Source: CALMEH01 sp031409875
Lineage (GTDB): Bacteria; Acidobacteriota; Blastocatellia; Pyrinomonadales; Pyrinomonadaceae
Length of the DNA: 64,000 nt
Assembly: GCA_031409875.1 (NCBI GenBank)
Contig: JANNYB010000202.1
Location: forward strand, 68,682 to 132,681
Direction of reading: 5' to 3'
A program made the position numbers and the translations under genes. The notes beneath the pieces are model-generated. The model was not told where the DNA came from. It saw nothing but the letters and a program-made list of their open reading frames with translations, and did not search any database. Position 1 is the first letter of the stretch, and the number at the start of each line of letters is the position of its first letter. Shown here one piece after another: positions 36,223-42,945 of this stretch.

Positions 36223-37545
36223 ATGCGCTTTGTTTTCTCACGAAGATTTTATGTTTTGTTCGCGCTTGCGCTCGTGCCGCTGTCGCTTTCGTGGACGTTT
36301 CCCGCGTTGCGTTCGGCGGTTTTGGGTTACGATATTTTGTTGATTTTGTTAGCTGTAATTGATTATTTCATCAGCCACAAACTGCCTGAAGATTTAACTG
36401 TGCGCCGCGAATTTGAAAAGCGTTTTGCGATTGGCGATAAAACGAAAATCAGTTTGCACATCGAAAATCAAACTTCGCGTGGCTTTCATCTAAAAATCAA
36501 AGACGAATTTCCGCCCGAAATGATTTTGGACGAAAGCCGCGAAGCCGAATTTACCGTCAAAGCGCAAACTGCCGCCGAATTTTTCTACTTTTTAAAGCCG
36601 CCGAAACGCGGAAATTACAAATTCGGAAAAACCGCCGTCAGATTTTTGTCGCGTCTCGGTTTGATTTGGTGTCAGACGGATTTGGGCGAAGCGCAGAACG
36701 CGAAAGTTTATCCGAATATGCGCCGCGCCCGCGAAATGGAACTCAAAGCACTCGGCGCACAATCGTTTTTGGCGATTCAGCGCAAATCTTTGCGGCGCGG
36801 CGAAGGACGCGAATTTGAATCAATGCGCGATTACGTTCGCGGCGATGAATTGCGACATATTTCTTGGACGGCAACGGCGCGAAGAAACAAATTAACCACA
36901 CGCCAATATCAAATCGAACGCGACCAAAATATCATTATCGCGCTCGATGCCGGACGTTTAATGACCGGCAGAATCAACGACGAAACGAAATTTGACACAG
37001 CAATTCACGCAAGTTTAGCGTTAATGAGCGCGGCGGCGCGTGCCGGAGATAATTGCGGTTTAGTCGTTTTCGGCAGAAAAGTGCGAAAATATTTGCCGCC
37101 ACAAAAAGGCATCGGACAACTTGATGCGGTTCTCGAAACTTTGCACGATATGGAGCCGGAATTGATCGAGCCGAGTTATGCGAGAGCGTTTCAATTTATC
37201 GCTTCAAACTCAAAAAAGCGTTCGTTCATTGTAATTTTGACCGACTTGGTTGACAAAGAATCGTCGAAAGAATTAATTTCATCGCTCAAACTCCTGCGCC
37301 CGCGACATCTGCCGCTCGTCGTAACCATCGGCGACCGCGATTTAAACGCCACAGTTAGCGAAATTCCCAAAGAAATCAAAGAAGTTTTCACGCAATCCGC
37401 CGCCGAAGAAATCATCCACCAACGCGAATCCGCACTAAAATTAGTCGAAACAATCGGCGGTTTAGCGTTAGATGTTACAACAAATTCCCTCGCACCAAAA
37501 CTTTTAGAAACTTATTTGCGAGTTAAGGAAAGAGGCTTGCTTTAA
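36223..37545 (+). CDS. DUF58 domain protein
   Basis: 440 aa from the ATG at 36223 (a GTG at 36166 would add 19 unlikely residues). Two helices near 10-45, then a beta-rich region, then the DUF58 core: GEGREFESMRDYVRGDELRHISW near 205-228 and a vWA-like fold (IIIALDAGRLM near 250). DUF58 proteins usually work with MoxR ATPases in envelope or metal-insertion processes; no MoxR gene is visible here. The last 14 residues (LLETYLRVKERGLL) recur almost exactly at 38130-38173, beyond a toxin-antitoxin pair. A perfect TATAAT ends 12 nt before the ATG. Confidence 0.8.
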   Translation: MRFVFSRRFYVLFALALVPLSLSWTFPALRSAVLGYDILLILLAVIDYFISHKLPEDLTVRREFEKRFAIGDKTKISLHIENQTSRGFHLKIKDEFPPEMILDESREAEFTVKAQTAAEFFYFLKPPKRGNYKFGKTAVRFLSRLGLIWCQTDLGEAQNAKVYPNMRRAREMELKALGAQSFLAIQRKSLRRGEGREFESMRDYVRGDELRHISWTATARRNKLTTRQYQIERDQNIIIALDAGRLMTGRINDETKFDTAIHASLALMSAAARAGDNCGLVVFGRKVRKYLPPQKGIGQLDAVLETLHDMEPELIEPSYARAFQFIASNSKKRSFIVILTDLVDKESSKELISSLKLLRPRHLPLVVTIGDRDLNATVSEIPKEIKEVFTQSAAEEIIHQRESALKLVETIGGLALDVTTNSLAPKLLETYLRVKERGLL

Positions 37546-37584
37546 TTTTCAGCATAAAGCGTTTTTGATGTAGAATGAAAACGT

Positions 37585-37869
37585 ATGATGATTGACGATT
37601 TCATTTGGCTTCCTGATATTTTGGATAAACTTGCTTGGAAGCATCAGGTAGAGCAAGATGAAGTTGAGGAACTTTTTTTTAATAATCCACGATTTCGCTT
37701 TGTCGAGTCGGGTTATACAAAAGGCGAAGACGTTTATTCGGCAGGCGGACAAACAGACGGCGGAAGATATTTAATCGTATTTTTTATTTACAAATCAAAC
37801 AACATTGCGTTAATTTTGAGTGCGCGAGATATGGACAAAAAGGAACGAAAACGATATGAGCGAAAATAA
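37585..37869 (+). CDS. BrnT-family toxin
   Basis: 94 aa, usual size. The fold signature is present: MMIDDFIWLPDILDKLAWKHQV at the N-terminus, VEELFFNNPRFRF near 28-40, and the C-terminal ILSARDMDKKERKRYE, which matches the BrnT ISAR-x-M-x-KER motif. BrnT is an mRNA interferase of the RelE fold. The antitoxin gene overlaps its end by 14 bp. The pair sits between the DUF58 gene and a duplicate of the DUF58 tail, so it looks like an inserted module. A TAGAAT box 8 nt before the ATG may be its -10 element. Confidence 0.8.
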   Translation: MMIDDFIWLPDILDKLAWKHQVEQDEVEELFFNNPRFRFVESGYTKGEDVYSAGGQTDGGRYLIVFFIYKSNNIALILSARDMDKKERKRYERK

Positions 37870-38116
37870 AACAACCGAAATTTCAAAGGCGCAGACTATC
37901 GAAGAAATAGCCGATTTTTGGGACACGCACAGTTTAGATGATTTTTGGGAACAAACCGAAGAAGTCGAATTTGAAATTCGCGCCAACCGCCGCAGGCGCG
38001 TAACGCTTTCGCCCGACATCTATGAAAAATTGAAAATCCAAGCCCGTATTCAAGGCGTTCTACCGGAAACTCTAATAAATCTCTGGCTTGCGGAACATCT
38101 CGAAAAAGTAAAATAA
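37856..38116 (+). CDS. BrnA-like/ribbon-helix-helix antitoxin
   Basis: 86 aa from the ATG at 37856. The N-terminal half (EEIADFWDTHSLDDFWEQTEEVEFEI) is the acidic toxin-binding region seen in BrnA/CopG-type antitoxins. The C-terminal half (RRRRVTLSPDIYEKLKIQARIQGVLPETLINLWLAEHL) is a ribbon-helix-helix domain for binding DNA. It should neutralise the BrnT toxin and repress their common promoter. Confidence 0.8.
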   Translation: MSENKTTEISKAQTIEEIADFWDTHSLDDFWEQTEEVEFEIRANRRRRVTLSPDIYEKLKIQARIQGVLPETLINLWLAEHLEKVK

Positions 38117-38129
38117 TTCACCCGCGCCT

Positions 38130-38173
38130 TATTGAAAACTTATTTGCGAGTTAAAGAACGCGGTTTGCTCTAA
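38130..38173 (+). pseudogene. Duplicate of the DUF58 gene 3' end
   Basis: Read in frame, this stretch gives LLKTYLRVKERGLL and a stop, against LLETYLRVKERGLL at the true end of the DUF58 gene (37501-37545). The DNA differs at several third positions (AAG/AAA, AGA/CGC, GGC/GGT, CTT/CTC), so it is not a recent exact copy. It marks the far edge of the BrnTA insertion and overlaps the integrase stop codon. It is too short to be a gene. Confidence 0.75.
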
Positions 38174-39129
38174 ACATCGAGCGGACTTTTTACGAAAGAT
38201 TTATTTTTCAAAACGTGCGTGTAAATTTGAGTTGTCCGAACATCTTTGTGTCCGAGAAGTTCTTGCACGGTGCGAATGTCGTATTGATTTTCGAGCAAGT
38301 GTGTCGCAAAACTGTGGCGGAAGGTATGACAATTTCCGTGTTTTGTAATTTCGGCGCGTTTCATAGAATCTCTGACTGCTTTTTGAATGGTCGAATCGGA
38401 AGTGTAATGCCGACGCACAACGCCGTCCTCGCGTGTCGGTGAAAGTTTGGCGGACGGAAAAATGTATTGCCATTTCCATTCTTTGGCGGCGTTCGGGTAT
38501 TTTCTCGATAGAGCATAAGGCATCCAAGTTTCGCCGAAACCGCGCCGTAAATCTTCGGTGTGAATAAATTTTACCTTCGTCAATTGTTCATTAAGTGATT
38601 CGCGCAAAGATTCCGGTAAAAGCGTTGTGCGGTCTTTCGCGCCTTTGCCGTCACGCACCGTAATCTGATTCATCTCAAAATCAATATCTTTGACGCGCAA
38701 ATGTAAGGCTTCCGTCAAGCGCAAACCTGCGCCGTATAACAAACTTGCGACGAGAAAAGGAACGCCTTTCAGATTCGCTAAAATTGTCTTTGCTTCACTT
38801 ACTGTAAAAACAACCGGCAAATGTTCGGGGCGTTTCGCACGAATCACGCCTTCAATATTCGGCAAGTTAATTTGCAAGACATCCCGATAAAGAAATAGCA
38901 AAGAAAAAAACGCCTGATTTTGCGTCGAAGCGGAAACCTTTCCATTAACCGCCAAGTCCGTCAAAAACTCGGTTATTTCGGCTGCCCCCATTTTGTTCGG
39001 ATGGCGTTTGTTGTGAAACAAAATAAATCGTTTGATAAAATTGTGATAAGTATCTTCCGTGCGGTTGCTCAAATGCTTTGCTCTGGCAACAGCACGAACT
39101 TGGTCGAGAAATTTAACTTTTGGTGTCAT
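38170..39129 (-). CDS. intI: Integron integrase (IntI-type tyrosine recombinase)
   Basis: 319 aa from the ATG at 39129 (usual IntI length; the frame extends to 39183). SAM-like N-domain (FLDQVRAVARAKHLSNRTEDTYHNFIKRFILFH), then the catalytic domain with all key residues: Arg137 (GAGLRLTEAL), Lys165, His268 and Arg271 (HTFRHSFATHLLE), His294 (LLGHKDVRTTQ) and nucleophile Tyr303 (IYTHV). The IntI-specific insert is present near 204-240 (YALSRKYPNA, EWKWQYIFPS, DGVVRRHY), which separates it from XerC/D. It would recombine attC hairpins into attI. Transcribed away from the cassettes, as is standard. Confidence 0.92.
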   Translation of the reverse strand: MTPKVKFLDQVRAVARAKHLSNRTEDTYHNFIKRFILFHNKRHPNKMGAAEITEFLTDLAVNGKVSASTQNQAFFSLLFLYRDVLQINLPNIEGVIRAKRPEHLPVVFTVSEAKTILANLKGVPFLVASLLYGAGLRLTEALHLRVKDIDFEMNQITVRDGKGAKDRTTLLPESLRESLNEQLTKVKFIHTEDLRRGFGETWMPYALSRKYPNAAKEWKWQYIFPSAKLSPTREDGVVRRHYTSDSTIQKAVRDSMKRAEITKHGNCHTFRHSFATHLLENQYDIRTVQELLGHKDVRTTQIYTHVLKNKSFVKSPLDV

Positions 39130-39145
39130 AGCGTAAAAATTTTTA

Positions 39146-39173
39146 TTGAAATTGTTGAATTCTGTTGTATAAT
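39146..39173 (+). promoter_or_regulatory. Candidate cassette promoter Pc
   Basis: TTGAAA at 39146-39151, a 16-nt spacer, and TATAAT at 39168-39173, pointing at the cassettes. It lies just upstream of the integrase ATG on the other strand, where Pc is found in many integrons. The transcript would begin near 39180 and cross the attI-like region into cassette 1. Confidence 0.6.
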
Positions 39174-39174
39174 G

Positions 39175-39260
39175 AATCCGCATATTAAGATACTTATGCG
39201 GAATCGTTCTTCATAATACACGAAATCTGCTACTTATGCGGATTCATTCCGCATAAGTAT
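39175..39260. promoter_or_regulatory. Four 15-bp related sites upstream of intI
   Basis: Sites at 39175-39189, 39190-39204, 39230-39244 and 39246-39260 share the core CGCATAAGTA (two in each orientation; the first is degenerate). They form two inverted pairs between the integrase gene and the attI core. They may be integrase-binding repeats of attI or operator sites for a repressor. Confidence 0.6.
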
Positions 39261-39302
39261 CCAAAATTGATGATTGGCAGGAATGATTCCGGTCAATCAA
39301 TA

Positions 39303-39309
39303 GTTCGAT
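39303..39309 (+). other. attI recombination core (junction of cassette 1)
   Basis: GTTCGAT. Cleavage in integrons falls between G and TT, so cassette 1 would start at 39304. The R'' box of the attC that ends this cassette is ATCGAAC (40067-40073), its exact reverse complement, as expected when a circular cassette was inserted here. Confidence 0.7.
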
Positions 39310-39330
39310 GCCTCGTGGTAAATATCGCCT

Positions 39331-40053
39331 ATGTTCTCAGTGGCAGATTATAAACTTGGCTTGCACTTGATTCGTCGGCGAATGAACCCGAAGCATTTCG
39401 AGATGCTTCAAGCTCAATACGCCGCACCGAATCGAACTGTTACCGCGCCACAACTTGCAAAGGCAATCGGTTATCTGTCTTTCAGTCCCGTAAATTTACA
39501 ATACGGCAAACTTGGGCGACTGCTTTCGGATGAACTTGGAAAATTGCCTGAACGCTCTCCATATAGCGGAAAATTGCGTTGGTTTCGGGTTCTATCTTCG
39601 GGAGAACCTAGCAAAAGTGGTTTCTTGTGGACGATGCGCCCTGAATTAGCAACCGCACTTGAAGAACTTGGCATAGTTAAAAATGTCGAAAGTCGTTTGC
39701 CCGAAGAAATAGATGTTGCAGAAGTTTTCGTCGAAGGTGCGGCTCGTCAAGTTACGGTCAACGCTTACGAGCGAAGCCCAGAAGCCCGAAGTCGTTGTAT
39801 CGCGCACTACGGAACTTATTGCTTTGTTTGCAATTTTGATTTTGGCGCGTCGTATGGTGAAATGCTCGAAGGTTATATTCACGTTCACCATTTGCGACCA
39901 CTTTCCGAGATTGACGGTGAGTATAAAGTTGACCCGATAGAAGATTTGCGTCCGGTTTGCCCAAACTGTCACGCAGTCATTCACAGCCGCAGACCGCCGC
40001 TTTCGGTTGACGAAGTAAAGGCAATGTTGACGCAGGCAAAGGAAGCGAGCTAA
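39331..40053 (+). CDS. HNH endonuclease (cassette 1), McrA-like
   Basis: 240 aa. The C-terminal HNH domain (about 154-228) has a zinc pair CFVC, the catalytic VHHLRPLSEI, a second pair CPNC and AVIH, as in McrA-type nucleases that cut modified DNA. The first 130 residues are an unassigned domain, possibly the base-recognition part. It is the sole gene of the first cassette, so it is the one best placed for Pc expression. A defence role against methylated foreign DNA is likely but inferred. No Shine-Dalgarno sequence; a weak TAAATA box lies 6 nt before the ATG. Confidence 0.8.
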   Translation: MFSVADYKLGLHLIRRRMNPKHFEMLQAQYAAPNRTVTAPQLAKAIGYLSFSPVNLQYGKLGRLLSDELGKLPERSPYSGKLRWFRVLSSGEPSKSGFLWTMRPELATALEELGIVKNVESRLPEEIDVAEVFVEGAARQVTVNAYERSPEARSRCIAHYGTYCFVCNFDFGASYGEMLEGYIHVHHLRPLSEIDGEYKVDPIEDLRPVCPNCHAVIHSRRPPLSVDEVKAMLTQAKEAS

Positions 40054-40066
40054 AGATGACGGCGGC

Positions 40067-40178
40067 ATCGAACAATTCAATGGACGTGAGGGCGAAACAG
40101 CGACTTTGTTATCGCGTTGTCTGGTTTCCCTTAGCTTGTGCGTGGCGGTTTCGCCCCACGTCATCTCAGCCGTTGGGC
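40067..40178 (+). other. attC site 1 (end of cassette 1)
   Basis: 112 bp. R'' ATCGAAC (40067-40073) and R' GTTGGGC (40172-40178) flank an imperfect palindrome. GACGTGAGGGCGAAAC (40083-40098) pairs with 40148-40162 with one extra base on the left arm, the extrahelical base that IntI uses to choose the strand. The middle contains TTATCGCG, shared with sites 2 and 3. Confidence 0.88.
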
Positions 40179-40191
40179 ATCTTCTCTTGGG

Positions 40192-40220
40192 TTGAAACGA
40201 ATGATTTTAGATGTTACAAA
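40192..40220 (+). promoter_or_regulatory. Cassette 2 internal promoter, leaderless geometry
   Basis: TTGAAA (40192-40197), 17 nt, TACAAA (40215-40220), then 6 nt to the ATG at 40227. Transcription would start at or next to the ATG. No Shine-Dalgarno sequence is present. Confidence 0.5.
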
Positions 40221-40226
40221 ATTTGA

Positions 40227-40715
40227 ATGAATTATATTCACCAGATTGTCGAATACATTTTGAAGGCGCAAGAAATTGCCACTCTTTACGGCTATAAAAA
40301 TCTTTTACAGCCCGGTATGGTTAAAGAGTTAATTATCGGAGATATTCTCGGACACGAAGTTCATAGAACTAAACACGAACCGGATGCTTGGGAGCCGGAT
40401 AACCCCGAAATAAAATATGAATATTTAAGTTGTGTTGAAGGCGGAACATTTCAGCTTGACCGAATGTTTAAAGCTCCTGTCGAAAAACGCGCCAAATCTC
40501 TGAAAAGAATTAGTCGTAATTCTACTATTTTTTGCGCTGTTTTTGATGCAGAACATCCGCTAATGGTGAAAGTAATCTACAAACTTCCGGTTGAAATTAT
40601 TTTGCAGGAAACTGAAAGACAGTTAGATGCAAGCAGCAATGATATTTCTCACGTCGGCTTCACAATAAAATGGGCTGAGAGAAATGGTGAAGTCGTTTAT
40701 AAAAAAGATTCTTGA
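40227..40715 (+). CDS. Putative type II restriction endonuclease (cassette 2)
   Basis: 162 aa. I do not recognise a named enzyme. The segment ELIIGDILGH (near 34-43) followed by DNPEIKYEYLSC (near 58-69) could supply the acidic and Lys residues of a PD-(D/E)xK nuclease, though the exact catalytic set is not certain. The gene converges on, and overlaps by 19 bp, a DNA methyltransferase gene in the same cassette, which is the main reason for calling it the endonuclease. Confidence 0.6.
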   Translation: MNYIHQIVEYILKAQEIATLYGYKNLLQPGMVKELIIGDILGHEVHRTKHEPDAWEPDNPEIKYEYLSCVEGGTFQLDRMFKAPVEKRAKSLKRISRNSTIFCAVFDAEHPLMVKVIYKLPVEIILQETERQLDASSNDISHVGFTIKWAERNGEVVYKKDS

Positions 40716-41554
40716 ATAATCATTTTAGAACCGTTATTTTTATCCGAAAAAAGTGGAAGATACTCTTTAAGCGCGTTTGTTTCTCTTGCCTGTTCTAAGC
40801 GTTTATTGGCTATTTCAACATATTGAGGATTTATTTCACATCCGACATAAAATCGTTCAAGCCGTTCGCAAACGACGGGAACAGTTCCGCTACCGACGAA
40901 CGGGTCAAAGATAAATTCACCTTGATTCGAGCTGGCTTTAATAATTCGTTCTATCAGTTTTTCCGGTTTTTGTATCGTGTGTAAAAGCTCTCTGCTTATC
41001 AGTTCTTTGGATTTATACGTTAGTTGCTTTATATCGCCCCAAACGTCTCCGGGATTTTTACCGTTTTCATTAAAGACGGTTTTACCATATTGACCGTTTT
41101 TAACTGACGGAACATTTTCGCATCTTTTTCGATGTTCAAGTTCTACCAACTGCGGAACTCGAATGTCATCGAGATTGAAAGTTTTAGGCTTTCCTTTGGA
41201 AAAATAAAATATCGTGTCGTAATTATTCGTGTAAGATTTTCGACCTTGCGATAATCTGCTTGGTTGATACCAAATTATCCTTGATTGAAGTTCGAGATAA
41301 GGTCTGTAATCAATAAAATCAATTGCATCCTGCTTGCCGAATAAATAAACCGCGCCGCCTTGTTTTAGTATCAGAGAGAATTTTTGCAGCAGATTTAAAT
41401 TATACTGTTGGATGTTTTCAACTTTATCCCAATCGTGTGTTGTCACGCCGTAAGGACCGTCACAGATTATTAAGTCGAAACTGTCTTTTGGCAATTCATT
41501 CATAAAAGACATTGAGTTTGCATTCGAGATTTGGTTTTTTAATTCTGAAAGCAT
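40697..41554 (-). CDS. DNA methyltransferase (N6-adenine/N4-cytosine type), cassette 2
   Basis: 285 aa. Motif IV comes first as CDGPYG (residues 31-36, a DPPY variant with Gly), and motif I comes late as DPFVGSGT (217-224) with the QKP motif (HTIQKPEKL) before it. This order is the beta class. It transfers a methyl group from S-adenosylmethionine to an adenine or cytosine amino group and would protect host DNA from the nuclease encoded tail to tail with it. It starts 2 bp after a ribbon-helix-helix gene that may control it. Genes against the cassette direction must use their own promoter. Confidence 0.85.
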   Translation of the reverse strand: MLSELKNQISNANSMSFMNELPKDSFDLIICDGPYGVTTHDWDKVENIQQYNLNLLQKFSLILKQGGAVYLFGKQDAIDFIDYRPYLELQSRIIWYQPSRLSQGRKSYTNNYDTIFYFSKGKPKTFNLDDIRVPQLVELEHRKRCENVPSVKNGQYGKTVFNENGKNPGDVWGDIKQLTYKSKELISRELLHTIQKPEKLIERIIKASSNQGEFIFDPFVGSGTVPVVCERLERFYVGCEINPQYVEIANKRLEQARETNALKEYLPLFSDKNNGSKMIIQESFL

Positions 41555-41556
41555 AG

Positions 41557-41733
41557 CTATTGTTTTTTGTTTTTCTGATTTGCAGAAATCAATTGATTTT
41601 TGTTTGATTCTTTTTCAATATATTCATCCAACGCCCGGCGTATTATCTCAGACACGGATAATCCCCTTTCCTCACTAAGTAAAGCTAATGCGCTGATTTG
41701 TTGTTCGGATAAATAAAGATTATACTTTTTCAT
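41557..41733 (-). CDS. Small ribbon-helix-helix protein, likely RM control protein
   Basis: 58 aa. It begins MKKYNLYLSEQQISAL, with a beta strand and two helices (LALLSEERGLSVSEIIRRALDEYI) typical of CopG/MetJ-like ribbon-helix-helix repressors; the tail is Lys/Gln/Asn-rich. Its stop codon is 2 bp from the methyltransferase ATG, so the two are one transcript. It probably represses the promoter to time methylation before restriction, as C proteins do, though those use another fold (inference). A near palindrome at 41747-41759 just upstream may be its operator. Confidence 0.75.
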   Translation of the reverse strand: MKKYNLYLSEQQISALALLSEERGLSVSEIIRRALDEYIEKESNKNQLISANQKNKKQ

Positions 41734-41746
41734 ATATTCTATGTAT

Positions 41747-41759
41747 GTATGATATATAC
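41747..41759. promoter_or_regulatory. Possible operator of the RM control protein
   Basis: GTATGATATATAC is an almost perfect palindrome 14 bp upstream of the ribbon-helix-helix gene start. It overlaps the AT-rich region where its -10 box should be, fitting autorepression. Confidence 0.4.
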
Positions 41760-41803
41760 CAAACAGAACCTTTTGTCAAAAGTCTTTTAACTATAAACGC
41801 AAT

Positions 41804-41916
41804 GCCCAACAATTCAATGGACGTGAGGGCGAAACAGCGACTTTGTTATCGCGTTGTCTGTTTTCCCTAAACTTGTGTGAGGGCGGTTTCGCCCCACGTC
41901 ATCTCAAGCGTTATGC
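41804..41916 (+). other. attC site 2 (end of cassette 2)
   Basis: 113 bp. R'' GCCCAAC (41804-41810) is the exact reverse complement of GTTGGGC, the box at the start of cassette 2. R' is GTTATGC (41910-41916). The arms (ACGTGAGGGCGAAAC and GTTTCGCCCCACGT) match attC 1 almost base for base; again one arm has an extra base. Confidence 0.9.
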
Positions 41917-41933
41917 CCCTTTTGAAATCGAAA

Positions 41934-41962
41934 TTGACTTTTGGTATGACTAATAGTATTAC
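41934..41962 (+). promoter_or_regulatory. Cassette 3 internal promoter, leaderless geometry
   Basis: TTGACT (41934-41939), 17 nt, TATTAC (41957-41962), then 6 nt to the antitoxin ATG at 41969. Same layout as the cassette 2 promoter; no Shine-Dalgarno sequence. Confidence 0.55.
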
Positions 41963-41968
41963 TTTAAT

Positions 41969-42211
41969 ATGAGTGTTGCAAAAGTTACAATTTCCATCGA
42001 ATCAAATCTTCTGAAGAAACTTGACCGCCTTGTCAAAGAGCGTGTTTTCTCAAATCGCAGTCAAGCGGTTCAGTCTGCCGTCGAAGAAAAAGTTTCGCGC
42101 CTTGATAATAATCGTCTGGCGCGGGAATGTGCCAAACTAAACAAAACCGAAGAACAATCTTTAGCTGATTTGGGCTTGGCAAGCGAGGTGGAAGAATGGC
42201 TCGAATATTGA
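41969..42211 (+). CDS. Ribbon-helix-helix antitoxin (cassette 3)
   Basis: 80 aa. The N-terminal strand and helices (AKVTISIESNLLKKLDRLVKERVFSNRSQAVQSAVEEKV) form a ribbon-helix-helix DNA-binding domain. The C-terminus (NKTEEQSLADLGLASEVEEWLEY) is acidic and should wrap the toxin. It would neutralise the MazF-like toxin, whose start overlaps its end by 16 bp. It is the first gene of a toxin-antitoxin cassette with its own promoter. Confidence 0.85.
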   Translation: MSVAKVTISIESNLLKKLDRLVKERVFSNRSQAVQSAVEEKVSRLDNNRLARECAKLNKTEEQSLADLGLASEVEEWLEY

Positions 42212-42537
42212 GAGGCGACGTTATTTGGGCGAGTCTTGACCCGACGCTCGGACACGAGCAAGCAGATTCGCGTCCCGTGCTGGTTTTGAGCGAAGATATT
42301 TTTAATGACCATTCGGGAACAGTTATCGCCGTTGTCTTGTCCAGCCAACAGCCGAGCGCGAGTTTTCCCTTGACGTTTGAACTTTCCGACCCAATTTTGC
42401 CGAAAAAGTCTTGGGTAAAAATCAGCCAGATTCGGACGCTTTCGACTCAGCGACTCGGAAGAAAAATCGGCACAGCGTCGGATGAAGAATTAGAAACAAT
42501 TATCGAAGGCTTGAATGAAATTATCGGCGGCTCATAA
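42196..42537 (+). CDS. MazF/PemK family endoribonuclease toxin (cassette 3)
   Basis: 113 aa, typical size. The MazF fold marks are present: RGDVIWASLDPTLGHEQADSRPVLVLS at the N-terminus (the GxEQ..RP motif), VVLSSQ near 47-52 and the C-terminal IRTLSTQRLGRKIG. It cleaves mRNA at short sequences. GAGGTGGAAGA upstream gives a good ribosome site inside the antitoxin gene. Its stop codon lies at the very start of attC 3, so coding and recombination sites overlap. Confidence 0.88.
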   Translation: MARILRGDVIWASLDPTLGHEQADSRPVLVLSEDIFNDHSGTVIAVVLSSQQPSASFPLTFELSDPILPKKSWVKISQIRTLSTQRLGRKIGTASDEELETIIEGLNEIIGGS

Positions 42538-42644
42538 CGGCTGAGATAACGTAGGGGCGAAACAGCGACCTTTTTATCGCGTTGTCCGTCAAACTTTAAC
42601 GGGCTTGGTGGCAGTTTCGCCCTACGTCATTTCAGCCGTTCGTC
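42532..42644 (+). other. attC site 3 (end of cassette 3)
   Basis: 113 bp. R'' reads TCATAAC against the expected GCATAAC (reverse complement of GTTATGC that opens cassette 3), one mismatch. R' is GTTCGTC (42638-42644), off the GTTRRRY consensus. The arms AACGGCTGAGATAACGTAGGGG and the complementary TACGTCATTTCAGCCGTT pair well. TTATCGCG in the centre is shared with sites 1 and 2. Confidence 0.85.
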
Positions 42645-42678
42645 CGAATATTATGAAATTTTGGCAAAAACTTTCTGC

Positions 42679-42707
42679 TTGCTTTTGGTTCTTCGGTGAA
42701 CGATAAT
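42679..42707 (+). promoter_or_regulatory. Cassette 4 internal promoter, leaderless geometry
   Basis: TTGCTT (42679-42684), 17 nt, GATAAT (42702-42707), then 7 nt to the ATG at 42715. Third case of the same layout in this array. Confidence 0.5.
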
Positions 42708-42714
42708 TTTTGTT

Positions 42715-42945
42715 ATGAACTATCGAGATTTTATTACTATCGAACCCAACAAGCGCGGCGGCAAACCTTGTGTGCGCGGTTTGCGAATTACGGTTTATGA
42801 GGTTCTCGAATATCTTGCCTCCGAAATGACCGAAGCCGAGATTCTCGAAGACTTTCCCGATTTAACTCATCAAGACTTAAAGGCTTGTTTGGCTTACGCG
42901 GCTGACCGCGAACGTCGTTTGATGACGGCTCCGGTGGCGGCGTGA
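42715..42945 (+). CDS. DUF433 family antitoxin (cassette 4)
   Basis: 76 aa. The family core is clear: RDFITIEPNKRGGKPCVRGLRITVYEVLEYLASEM and LEDFPDLTHQDLKACLAYAADRE, a winged-helix-like DNA-binding fold. DUF433 proteins are paired with DUF5615 PIN-like proteins and are taken to be antitoxins. The stop overlaps the start of the next gene as GTGA, so translation is coupled. Confidence 0.88.
   Translation: MNYRDFITIEPNKRGGKPCVRGLRITVYEVLEYLASEMTEAEILEDFPDLTHQDLKACLAYAADRERRLMTAPVAA

Noticed and set aside
38170..39129. Calling the recombinase a XerC/D or phage integrase
   Set aside because: It has the IntI-specific insert (KWQYIFPS...RRHY) and is followed by attC sites; no phage genes are nearby.
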